In this document: one piece after another, positions 1 to 6,458 of the stretch
Position numbering within the stretch: the stretch's first letter is position 1
Layout of the letters: every line of letters begins with the position of its first letter
Assembly (NCBI GenBank): GCA_030613765.1
Contig: JAUWLI010000075.1
Location: 1 to 10,514, forward strand
Reading direction: 5' to 3'
Source of the DNA: Phycisphaerae bacterium
GTDB taxonomy: Bacteria; Planctomycetota; Phycisphaerae; Sedimentisphaerales; SG8-4
DNA: 10,514 bases
Translations under genes and position numbers: made by a program
The notes under the pieces: generated by a model
Database searches by the model: none
Told to the model about the DNA's origin: nothing
Seen by the model: only the letters and a program-made list of their open reading frames with translations

Positions 1-606
1 ACACAAAGCAAATACCAGTTTTTTGAGCAGCCAGATTAGAAGCAGGCAGCCAAAACCTCCAATAAGTACGGAGAGCAGAAGTTTCCATTTGTGTGGACTC
101 ATAGTTTTTAGTGCATCACCCAGGAGAGCTTTGAGCTTTTCGGAAAAGCCCACTTCTTCCTCTGTAATTTCTTCGATATAGGCTTGTCGCATGTCGGGAT
201 CCATATGGCTGAATGACTGACCCGGGACAGGGCTTACCTCCGTCTCCTGCTGCTGAGTGGGATTGTCCAATATAAAACTTGAATAGGCGGTTCCACCCGC
301 CAGGGCAAAGACAATTACGGCAATCACAATGATGATAATATTCTTAAAAAGAACTGCAGCAATACAAAAGAGGACAGCCCCTATGATCATGCAGAGAAGA
401 GGATTCAAGTCAAACCATTGAGAAATGAGCAATCCACAGAATGAACCAACAACAGCCCCAAGAACTCCGATGATCACCGAGCTGAAATATGCACCTGCCA
501 ACCAAAGCAGCAAGCCGACAATAACCGCTGCTGCCCCTATACCAAGCAGCAGTAGCGGCCGGGCTTCCAAACATAGCGTCTCAATCCTGATCAGTAATTC
601 ATACAT
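1..606 (-). CDS. Multi-pass membrane protein, C-terminus beyond window edge
   Basis: The minus strand is open from an ATG at 606 to the left edge (202 codons, no stop). The start MYELLIRIETLCLEARP is followed by about four hydrophobic helices: roughly residues 18-40, 42-62, 68-86 and 87-108. A hydrophilic acidic stretch (about 112-165) and another hydrophobic helix (about 173-195) follow. Glycine-rich pairs in helices 2-3 (GVLGAVVGSFCG, MIIGAVLF) give it the look of small TMEM198-like/DUF4203-type membrane proteins, but I cannot assign a family. An AGGAAG lies about 7 bases before the ATG and supports this start. The gene follows the MCE operon on the same strand after a 295-base gap, so it may be its own transcription unit. 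The reading frame, composition and ribosome site make it a convincing gene. Function unknown. Confidence 0.82.
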   Translation of the reverse strand, partial: MYELLIRIETLCLEARPLLLLGIGAAAVIVGLLLWLAGAYFSSVIIGVLGAVVGSFCGLLISQWFDLNPLLCMIIGAVLFCIAAVLFKNIIIIVIAVIVFALAGGTAYSSFILDNPTQQQETEVSPVPGQSFSHMDPDMRQAYIEEITEEEVGFSEKLKALLGDALKTMSPHKWKLLLSVLIGGFGCLLLIWLLKKLVFALC

Positions 607-635
607 GATAGGCTTCCTGATTTGAAGTAATCTTA

Positions 636-662
636 TCAAACTACTCTTCTATTGCAAGTCAT
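636..662 (-). other. Possible 8-residue leader ORF
   Basis: On the minus strand a TGGAGG followed by a 7-base spacer precedes an ATG at 662, which opens an eight-codon frame (MTCNRRVV, stop TGA at 636). It ends 29 bases before the ATG of the downstream membrane-protein gene and is in a different frame. The ribosome site is stronger than that of the membrane gene. It may be a translated leader, a decoy start or chance. There is no attenuator-like hairpin that I can see. Confidence 0.22.
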
Positions 663-725
663 TTTCAATCCTCCAGATAGTTTTACTTTTGTTCTGTTGT
701 GGTTGAAGTGCAGCCTAAGTGTAAA

Positions 726-747
726 ATATGTATATGTATGTGTGCGT
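726..747. repeat. 22-base alternating purine-pyrimidine tract
   Basis: Every step from 726 to 747 alternates purine and pyrimidine, mostly TA/TG steps ending in TGTGCGT. Such tracts are flexible and may adopt left-handed DNA under supercoiling when GC-rich. This one is mostly AT/GT, so the structural meaning is uncertain. Confidence 0.4.
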
Positions 748-901
748 TAATTGTTACCTATTTATTATCTGTAAACTGTAAAAGAAAATTGATTAAAAAG
801 AAATGCGATTTAGTTCCGGTTTTACAAAAGTTACTCCTTTTGAGCAGTGCCGGGCGAAGTCTTTTGCCAGAACCAGGCTTAACGCGCCTGTCCCAAGGAG
901 G

Positions 902-1843
902 TCATGGCTGGTCAATAGTAAGCTCAGACAGCAAAGACTCGACAAGGCGGGCAATGATAGTGTCGTCTGTATCACGCGCGGCGGAAAGAGCTACCAGAGC
1001 CCATTCCTTTGCCCTGACATTGTCATCCCACGCAGCAGCGTTTCGGGCGGCTCGATAAAAAAAGTCCGCAGCAAGATTATGTTCATTCAAGGCTAGATAG
1101 GCTTCTCCAGCTTTTGCTATAGCAGGACTGATAGCGCGGTAGTGACCGGCACGTCGGAGCAACTCAGCCTGTTTTTCAAAGGCCTCTGCGGCAGCGTGGT
1201 GGTCCCGTGTTCCTGATGCTATACGTCCAGCCAATCCGGCCTCGTGAGCCTGAAGTGACGCTTCAGCGTCCGGCTGCAAGTAATCCCGAGCCTGTTCAAG
1301 TAGCTCCGCTGCAGATGACCAATCGTTGCGTTCACATGCTATGTGGCCCTCCAATATGAAGGCTTGACCCAAGTGTTCAGCTAAGGGCTCTGATTTAGGA
1401 TCGGTACGGAGTTTGTGTATGAAAACATCTGCAGCGTGGACATCACCAGCTAGGTGAGCTGCGCGAGCTTGAAGTAGCAGGATGTCAGCCAAGGGGGAAT
1501 CACCACGAGCCAATTCGTGACCAGCCTCTATTAAAAGAGTCCGAGCGCGGTTGTATTTTCTCAATCGTAGCATACAGGCTGCCAAGTTGTAAGCAGCATC
1601 TCCAATCGCTGATGGTTGATCAAGGGCATGAGCACGTTTCAGAGCGAGCTTATACAGAGTTGCAGCCTCATCAATCCGGTCCTGCTGAAATGCAGTGTGG
1701 GCAGCGATGGTAGCTTGGGCAAAGGTACGATCGCCATGGATTAGTTTTGCAGGCGGTGAGCCCGCGCAGCCGCAAATACACTCTAACACTCCAAGGCAGA
1801 GTATCTTAATTAAGAAACTTGGGCGAAATTGGATAAGAGTCAT
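902..1843 (-). CDS. TPR-repeat lipoprotein, last gene of the MCE operon
   Basis: 313 residues from an ATG whose first bases overlap the stop of the MCE gene (ATGA), so the two are probably translationally coupled. The N-terminus has a short basic region and a hydrophobic helix (about 10-24) ending in a lipobox-like I-C-G-C, with Cys26 the likely lipidated residue followed by AGSPPAK. The rest is all-helical with Ala/Leu/Tyr spacing of tetratricopeptide repeats, for example A-x-A-A-H-T-A-F-Q-Q-D-R-I-D-E-A and A-A-Y-N-L-A-A-C-M-L-R-L-R-K-Y-N-R-A-R. I estimate six to seven repeats between about 40 and 300. Many MCE operons end with an auxiliary lipoprotein, and a TPR lipoprotein in that place suggests a periplasmic protein-protein scaffold, perhaps linking the MCE ring to the outer membrane or to a partner. 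Substrate and partner are unknown. Confidence 0.85.
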   Translation of the reverse strand: MTLIQFRPSFLIKILCLGVLECICGCAGSPPAKLIHGDRTFAQATIAAHTAFQQDRIDEAATLYKLALKRAHALDQPSAIGDAAYNLAACMLRLRKYNRARTLLIEAGHELARGDSPLADILLLQARAAHLAGDVHAADVFIHKLRTDPKSEPLAEHLGQAFILEGHIACERNDWSSAAELLEQARDYLQPDAEASLQAHEAGLAGRIASGTRDHHAAAEAFEKQAELLRRAGHYRAISPAIAKAGEAYLALNEHNLAADFFYRAARNAAAWDDNVRAKEWALVALSAARDTDDTIIARLVESLLSELTIDQP

Positions 1844-2760
1844 GGTGTTATTATCACTTCCTTCGGTGGTATACGCATATAGGTCTGATCATCTTCGACA
1901 TACCCGCGAATGAGCCAGTGCCGCTGCGTTGCTTCTGTAAGCCTCTGGATTTCACGCAACGTGGTCTGTGCCTGAATGATGGCACCGGAAAGCAACTTCA
2001 GTTGGTCATTGATGTTCTTAATAGTATCAGGCATCAAGGCAGTGACACGAGTAAGGTTCTCACTGACTTTACGGGTTTCTTCAAGCGTTATATTAGCTTG
2101 TTTTATCATGTTGCTGACATCGTCGGCCATCTGCTTATCGGCCAGCGCTCGACCGGCCAGGCCCTCGCCTTTGTCGATCTTCTCGGTGATAGAATTAAGG
2201 GTTTCCAGTGCCTTGAGGATAGGCTCTTCGAGGGTAACTACCAGTTGAGCGTGATTTTCAGCAGCCAAGCGGATCCCCCGCATAGCAGGAAGGGCTTCGG
2301 TGCGGATTTGCTCCAGCGTCTCTTGTAACATATCACTAACGGCGCGGTCTACGACAGTCTCTATTAAAGCACCGGTCGGTAATGGCTTACCCCTCTGGCC
2401 ACCGATCTCGACGAATGCATCGCCCGCCACACCGAAAGTCTTCTTTATCGTTGCACGAGAGTCCGTGCCTATAAAACGGGCGAAGTCCTGTCGCACGGCC
2501 GTACTAGCCGTCATTCGATCATCGGGAGTGATTTCGATGTTTGTAACTTCACCCGCTTCAGTACCCATGATCAAAACAATGGCACCGGGTTTTAGCCCGT
2601 AACAACCTTCCTCCGGCAGCAGAAGATTGAAAGTGACGGTGCGTTCAAACCAGTGCTGTACTTGACCTACCATATAAATGCCCACTCCAGCGATCAGAAT
2701 CGCCAACAACACGAACAGTCCTGTAATCTGATTTATGTGACGATGAGTGAATCGCTTCAT
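1840..2760 (-). CDS. mlaD-like: MCE-family substrate-binding protein (MlaD-like)
   Basis: 306 residues. A short cytoplasmic N-terminus leads to one membrane helix at about 12-33, then an MCE domain at about 41-121. The domain carries the expected motif after the first strands (VLIMGTEAGEVTNIEI, matching the family pattern of a GxxxGxV turn) and ends in the FGVAGDAFVEIGG block. A long helical tail (about 135-275) is predicted to form the needle or tunnel of the hexamer. MCE proteins bind and shuttle lipids across the periplasm together with an MlaE permease and MlaF ATPase. Unlike its ATPase neighbour, this protein looks intact. Its ATG overlaps the stop of the ATPase-like gene by 4 bases, and its stop overlaps the TPR gene's start. 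The C-terminal stretch HWLIRGYVEDD resembles the end of other MCE proteins. Confidence 0.9.
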   Translation of the reverse strand: MKRFTHRHINQITGLFVLLAILIAGVGIYMVGQVQHWFERTVTFNLLLPEEGCYGLKPGAIVLIMGTEAGEVTNIEITPDDRMTASTAVRQDFARFIGTDSRATIKKTFGVAGDAFVEIGGQRGKPLPTGALIETVVDRAVSDMLQETLEQIRTEALPAMRGIRLAAENHAQLVVTLEEPILKALETLNSITEKIDKGEGLAGRALADKQMADDVSNMIKQANITLEETRKVSENLTRVTALMPDTIKNINDQLKLLSGAIIQAQTTLREIQRLTEATQRHWLIRGYVEDDQTYMRIPPKEVIITP

Positions 2761-3518
2761 CTTTGGTACTCCCTTCGGTCCACATGCATGCGTGCGCCGT
2801 GCATTCGGCCGCGTAGAGTGGCACGAATTCCCGGATTATCCCAAACTTTGGTGTTGTCTGTCAACCATAAAACCGCAGCACCGCGATTACGTGCTGCGAT
2901 CAACATATTTAGCAGCGAAGGCAAGAGTTCGGGATAAATTCCTGCTGTAGGACGTTCCAATATCAACAGATCAGGCTTCCCCATGAACGCGCGGACACAC
3001 GCTGCCCGAGCTAGATCCTTGCCGCGAAATGTTGACGGAAGATCGAGTGGAAGACCGGGCAGACCGAAAATCCGCGATAACTCCGCCGCTTGGTGCGTGA
3101 TCTCGGCGATGGGCCTGTGCGTGTGATGCAGTTGCCCCAACATAATATTCTGGCTCACTTCGATATCATCCATCCATGGATTGCCTTCGAATACGTGGCC
3201 AATATGTCCACGATTCTCAGCGGCGACTTCAGAAGTCATAGCCAGCCAGTCGGAACCACGCAGTTTGACACGTCCCCCATCCGGTTCCACGATACCCACA
3301 GCCAAGTCTGCCAGCGGCAGACAAACACGCTCTTTCTCCAGGAGCACTATCGCCAAGTCTCCGGACTCGAGTACAAAAGTAATCTCTGAAACGCTAGAGT
3401 CATATACATGGCTGGCACTGAAGGTCACGTCATCAAACTCAAGCGTGGGTGTCGACATCATGCGGTTGTCTATGTCCGAGGAACTCTGCTTCATCCTGGA
3501 TTTCTCATATGCCTTCAT
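2757..3518 (-). CDS. Degenerate MlaF-like ABC ATPase homologue (probable pseudo-ATPase)
   Basis: 253 residues from the ATG at 3518; a TTG at 3522-3524 and later ATGs are other possible starts, and none has a strong ribosome site. The fold is recognisable: strand LEFDDVTF (about 27-34), a post-Walker A helix ending VGIVEPDGGRVKLRG, DLLIL-RPTAG near 183-193. Every nucleotide-handling motif is changed. The Walker A position is LEKERVCLP (60-68), with Cys66 where the Lys should be. The Q-loop Gln is Glu111. The signature LSGG is FRGK (164-167). Walker B Asp is Glu188 and the catalytic Glu is Arg189. The D-loop Asp is Tyr195. The H-loop His is Asp221. The frame is intact over the whole family length and the gene is coupled to mlaD, so it looks selected rather than decayed. 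In a normal Mla system this subunit powers the MlaE permease. Here it is probably structural or regulatory. Confidence 0.85.
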   Translation of the reverse strand: MKAYEKSRMKQSSSDIDNRMMSTPTLEFDDVTFSASHVYDSSVSEITFVLESGDLAIVLLEKERVCLPLADLAVGIVEPDGGRVKLRGSDWLAMTSEVAAENRGHIGHVFEGNPWMDDIEVSQNIMLGQLHHTHRPIAEITHQAAELSRIFGLPGLPLDLPSTFRGKDLARAACVRAFMGKPDLLILERPTAGIYPELLPSLLNMLIAARNRGAAVLWLTDNTKVWDNPGIRATLRGRMHGARMHVDRREYQR

Positions 3519-3574
3519 AAACAATGCTTTTTCAACAACACATCCTTAATACGAGCTAGTTAAAAATCCCGGGA

Positions 3575-4411
3575 TCATAGATAGGTCAGCACTGAAGCGG
3601 GTACCGATACTAGGAACAAACCCACAACCGAACGCGACAACGCACGACGTGTCGCCACAGGGACGGCTGTACTCATCTGCGGTACGCTAAGTCCTTCCAA
3701 ACAGCAGATCGATCCTGTTAAAAGCGGCGGAATTGTGCTGGTCAAGAGCAGCTTCAATACGTCCTCAGACTGAAAAGCTCGCAGCACCTGGTTCAAGAAG
3801 ATCCTCGGTGCCAACATTCTCAAACCCAGGATAAAGCTGAACAGATAGCCACTAACAAATGAGAATATGATGAACATAAGTGTGAGGCAGAACGCTGAAA
3901 CAACTATTGCGACCATCCGGGGCATGACTAGGTATATCAGTGGGTCAATCCCCTGTGAATCGAGCATTCTAACCTTCCCAGCCACTGTCATTGTTGCCAG
4001 TTCAGTGGTCATCTCCGAACCGCTGCGTATGATTATTATCAAATTTGTCAGCAAGGGCGCCAACTCACGGACCACTACAACCACCAGTAGAGGACCCAAC
4101 CATCCGGTTTGTCCGACCTTGCCCAACCAAAGCTGCGCCTGCATGACCACCGAAACACCCACAAGTAAGGCAACCAATCCAACAGGAGTTATAGTGTACA
4201 CTCCCATGCGCAGAAGTTGGTGGGCAAAAACTTGACGGATCGTTCTATGCCAGCGGCGAGGTCGAATTGCTAGCACTACTACTGCGCATACAAACGATGT
4301 CAGATAAACAGCTAATCCGCACAAGTCGATCACGGCTTTCCCTAGAAGGCCAAGTGCTCGCCAGATCCAATTTTCATTAATCGCACTCCTGCCTCGATCA
4401 CTCCGTTCCAT
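3575..4411 (-). CDS. mlaE-like: MlaE-family ABC transporter permease
   Basis: 278 residues, close to the family's usual 250-370. The conserved MlaE core is plain: RELAPLLT (115-122), IIRSGSEMTTELATM (about 127-141), then GIDPLIYLVMPRMVA (about 154-168). Five to six hydrophobic helices run from about 25 to the C-terminus. MlaE is the inner-membrane permease that extracts or inserts phospholipid and contacts the ATPase through the cytoplasmic loop in the RELAP-to-MPR region. The start is the ATG 30 bases after the cyclase-like gene's stop; an AGGAG lies about 11 bases upstream, slightly far. The next gene encodes the degenerate ATPase homologue, 56 bases downstream. The permease shows no obvious loss of family residues, so lipid handling is probably retained. 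Confidence 0.92.
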   Translation of the reverse strand: MERSDRGRSAINENWIWRALGLLGKAVIDLCGLAVYLTSFVCAVVVLAIRPRRWHRTIRQVFAHQLLRMGVYTITPVGLVALLVGVSVVMQAQLWLGKVGQTGWLGPLLVVVVVRELAPLLTNLIIIIRSGSEMTTELATMTVAGKVRMLDSQGIDPLIYLVMPRMVAIVVSAFCLTLMFIIFSFVSGYLFSFILGLRMLAPRIFLNQVLRAFQSEDVLKLLLTSTIPPLLTGSICCLEGLSVPQMSTAVPVATRRALSRSVVGLFLVSVPASVLTYL

Positions 4412-4441
4412 AGTCCGTCAATCTCCTATAGCGGTTAAGCC

Positions 4442-5512
4442 TTAACTCTGTCCGGCCAGCTTCCCTTTAAGCAGGTAGCACACCACCGCGCCCAGGTCCG
4501 CCACATAGTATTCACCTCGTGATTCCATCAGAAAATCGTCACTCAGTTGTTCATCTACGGCCTGAGTGACCTGGATGCTGCCTGGCGGTGCTGATGCCTT
4601 CATCGCATTTGCAGCGTTGACTGTCGGGCCCCAAAGATCATATCCCAGAAGGCTCGTACCGAGCACGCCACCAACCACGGGCCCACAAGCAATGCCAATC
4701 CGTAGACAGAAGGGTCCAACACCATCGACAGCGATACCCAAAACCTCGGTCTGCATCTCCAACGCTACCTCCGCCGCCGACCTGACAGGATCGGGATGCG
4801 TCGTGGGGGCACCGCCAATGGCGTAATACGTAACTCCCATCGCCTTGAGTTTCTGAAGTCCCTTTTCTACCGTCAGCCTATCAAAGCAACAGAACATCTG
4901 CCTGAGGATGTCCACTTGTTTAATTGGAGGCAATTCTTCAGTCATCAGCGAGAAGTCGACGATCTCGGCCACCAAGACCGCCACGTTAGTGAAGTTGTCC
5001 GCTATCTGATTCTCACCTTGCTTCAGACGGTCAGCAATTGTTGGAGGTAATACGCTTAGCAGCAAGCGATCCGACTTCTCCCACGCATCTTGCAGTTCCT
5101 GATTCTGCTGTTCTATCTTTGCGAAGGCGCTCTGCAACTGCTGCGTCATGCTGTTGAACGCCTTGGAAAAGTCACCCACGAAGTCCACCTTCTGGGTGAA
5201 ATCACCGCTTGCGATCTGCTGGGTCTTCCACGTGAGGTGGCGAAGATTGGCATGGAGATTCTTGAAGGACTGTAGGATGTGCATCTTGCTTCTTGGCGGG
5301 TCGAAGTCGAGTTCGCCTTTTGACAAGGTGGACAGGATATCGGCGAATGCGCGATATTCGACAATAAACTTATTGACGTACTTCACCACCTGCTTGACCT
5401 CGTTCTCGGGGTAATCCTCTGGAAGTTCAATCAGCTTAGGAATCCTGCCATTCAGGATTAGGTGGAACACCTCCGTGATCCTGTCGATATGTTCTTCTCT
5501 TACGTTGAGCAT
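4442..5512 (-). CDS. Soluble HAMP plus class III nucleotidyl cyclase-like protein, catalytic residues lost
   Basis: 356 residues from the ATG at 5512. A longer frame starts at 5545 but would overlap the V4R gene; the 5512 start sits 7 bases after an AAAGGA and is preferred. An N-terminal helical region (1-90) is followed by a HAMP-like segment (about 91-127; IASGDFTQKVDFVGDFSKAF), a coiled coil (about 128-150), the LPPTIADRLKQGE linker, and a class III cyclase domain (about 174-350). No membrane helix is seen. Compared with active cyclases, the first metal Asp is Glu183, the second metal Asp is Val227 (GVTYY in place of GDAY), and the transition-state Arg four residues after Asn299 is Ala303. 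The base-contacting Lys223 and Asp292 (GYDLWG) remain. It may bind a nucleotide but catalysis is unlikely. It probably relays a signal from the V4R protein to the transporter. Confidence 0.88.
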   Translation of the reverse strand: MLNVREEHIDRITEVFHLILNGRIPKLIELPEDYPENEVKQVVKYVNKFIVEYRAFADILSTLSKGELDFDPPRSKMHILQSFKNLHANLRHLTWKTQQIASGDFTQKVDFVGDFSKAFNSMTQQLQSAFAKIEQQNQELQDAWEKSDRLLLSVLPPTIADRLKQGENQIADNFTNVAVLVAEIVDFSLMTEELPPIKQVDILRQMFCCFDRLTVEKGLQKLKAMGVTYYAIGGAPTTHPDPVRSAAEVALEMQTEVLGIAVDGVGPFCLRIGIACGPVVGGVLGTSLLGYDLWGPTVNAANAMKASAPPGSIQVTQAVDEQLSDDFLMESRGEYYVADLGAVVCYLLKGKLAGQS

Positions 5513-5518
5513 GAAAAG

Positions 5519-5524
5519 TCCTTT
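5519..5524 (-). promoter_or_regulatory. Ribosome binding site deciding the cyclase-like gene start
   Basis: AAAGGA on the minus strand, overlapping the last two bases of the V4R stop codon, 6-7 bases before the ATG at 5512. It supports this start over the upstream in-frame ATG at 5545, which lies inside the V4R gene. Confidence 0.65.
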
Positions 5525-6050
5525 ACACAACCGGTTTGACATCAAAGCGGCACACCCTGTCGCCCGAGCACCAGCAGTCCACCTCCTTTACGGAGAAGTC
5601 TTTGCCTGTGTGTGCCGAAAGCAGTCCGCTTATAAATCCCTCATCGTACGTGCAGATCTGCTCATCGCAGACAGGGAGACCAGAGCAATCGAGATCTTCC
5701 GCAATTGTCAGAGTGAACGTCAAGTTCTCCACATCGCCCTTCTCAACCCGCAAGATGCCGATTTTCCGTTGTTTCAATACATCCTGAAGTTCCACAACAA
5801 ACTCGCCAAACGAGTTCCGCTTAGTGATAAGATTTTCATAGAAATGCCTCCCTGCGGTTTCGCCGGCCCGATAGAAAATGCGATCGGCTTTCTCCACACC
5901 AAAATCCTTGATTAGTACATCCCTGAGCGTGAACTGCATCAGGCGATATACAGAAACGTCGGTCGTGAAACCCAGATTCGGCCGTCCCTCGTCAATTTTT
6001 CCCAACATAGTCCATTCAAAACTCGATGTATCTCTTTCTTCTTTGAACAT
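5523..6050 (-). CDS. V4R-domain (4-vinyl reductase-type) sensor protein
   Basis: 175 residues from the ATG at 6050; a TTG two codons earlier is less likely because GGAAG lies 8 bases before the ATG. The N-terminal half (about 30-90) is helical and carries YRAGETAGRHFYENL, typical of V4R domains. The C-terminal half has strands (GILRVEKGDVENLTFTLTIAED) and then a Cys-rich tail: Cys122, Cys128, Cys133, Glu156, Cys159, Cys161 and Cys167. Cys133-x22-Glu-x2-Cys-x7-Cys matches the spacing of the zinc site of phenol-sensing MopR/DmpR-type regulators as I remember it. V4R domains bind small hydrophobic molecules or act as adaptors. As first gene of the operon, 10 bases ahead of the cyclase-like gene, it is probably the signal input for the lipid transporter. 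Its ligand is unknown. Confidence 0.85.
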   Translation of the reverse strand: MFKEERDTSSFEWTMLGKIDEGRPNLGFTTDVSVYRLMQFTLRDVLIKDFGVEKADRIFYRAGETAGRHFYENLITKRNSFGEFVVELQDVLKQRKIGILRVEKGDVENLTFTLTIAEDLDCSGLPVCDEQICTYDEGFISGLLSAHTGKDFSVKEVDCWCSGDRVCRFDVKPVV

Positions 6051-6058
6051 AACCAAGT

Positions 6059-6065
6059 CTTCCTT
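6059..6065 (-). promoter_or_regulatory. Ribosome binding site of the V4R gene
   Basis: AAGGAAG on the minus strand, 8 bases before the ATG at 6050. It would sit too close to the alternative TTG at 6056 and so favours the ATG. Confidence 0.5.
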
Positions 6066-6458
6066 TCCAGTATTATTTCCTTATGACATAACGAGTCCAC
6101 TTAGTTTCTGATCTACATCCCTGAATTCCTAAGTCATTGGTGTGTACCTTCGGCAACTGATAGGAATCTTAATCTGGGTTTTCCATTTAAACACTTTACA
6201 AACATGATTTTCTCTGTACGACATCAATAATCTTACTATATTCACCTTGAACTGCCCAGAAATTTTTCCCGAGGCAATTTTACTAAAAATATGCATGAAA
6301 GCGCCACCATCTCTCCCAATATCTCACAATCACTACAACCTACCCTGCCTTCAGGAGCAGTCTCTGTGTAGGTCTTCAGCAAGAATGAGACACAGAGATC
6401 TCTGAATTAGGAGACGATTTCAGCTCTGGTTGTTATTGTACAGTTACATTGCTTTCTT
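6066..6458. other. Gene-free region upstream of the MCE operon
   Basis: About 390 AT-rich bases between the V4R gene and the transposase remnant. No credible open frame was seen on either strand. It should hold the operon promoter (minus strand), but I find no strong -35/-10 pair; an AATAAT near 6072 lacks a good partner. It does contain the inverted repeat and palindrome listed separately. One end of the truncated insertion element may also lie near its right side. Confidence 0.5.
6361..6404. repeat. Inverted repeat with a nested 12-bp perfect palindrome
   Basis: TCTCTGTGT (6361-6369) is exactly complementary to ACACAGAGA (6390-6398), giving 9-bp arms around 20 bases. The second arm overlaps a perfect 12-bp palindrome, CAGAGATCTCTG (6393-6404). 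No T run follows on either strand, so it is not a terminator. It could be an operator for the MCE operon, whose first start codon is about 310 bases away, or an insertion-element end. Confidence 0.5.

Larger units (their letters stand above)
607..901. other. Intergenic region between the MCE operon and the membrane protein gene
   Basis: AT-rich gap with no convincing long gene. On the minus strand it contains a weak CAGGC/GCCTG stem just after the TPR gene, a CAAAAG-6-CTTTTG inverted repeat near 829-846, a 22-base alternating purine-pyrimidine run, and a tiny open frame with a good ribosome site. None of the stems is followed by a T run, so no intrinsic terminator can be called. Confidence 0.6.

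Noticed and set aside
825..900. Stems just after the TPR gene as an intrinsic terminator
   Set aside because: Arms are only 5-6 bp and no T run follows on the minus strand.
699..1096. Two overlapping plus-strand frames of about 100-120 codons
   Set aside because: They overlap the 3' end of the TPR gene antisense and are low-complexity Ser/Arg-rich; shadows of the opposite strand.
2757..3518. Frameshift as the cause of the missing Walker A motif
   Set aside because: The other frames across the Walker A position give no GxxGxGKS pattern and contain stops; flanking residues align in the same frame on both sides.
5513..5545. Longer start of the cyclase-like gene at 5545
   Set aside because: The added residues would overlap the V4R coding end, and the ATG at 5512 has its own AAAGGA at good spacing.
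5475..5915. 146-codon plus-strand open frame over the V4R gene
   Set aside because: It lies antisense to the V4R and cyclase-like genes, whose domains are recognisable, and shows no domain of its own.
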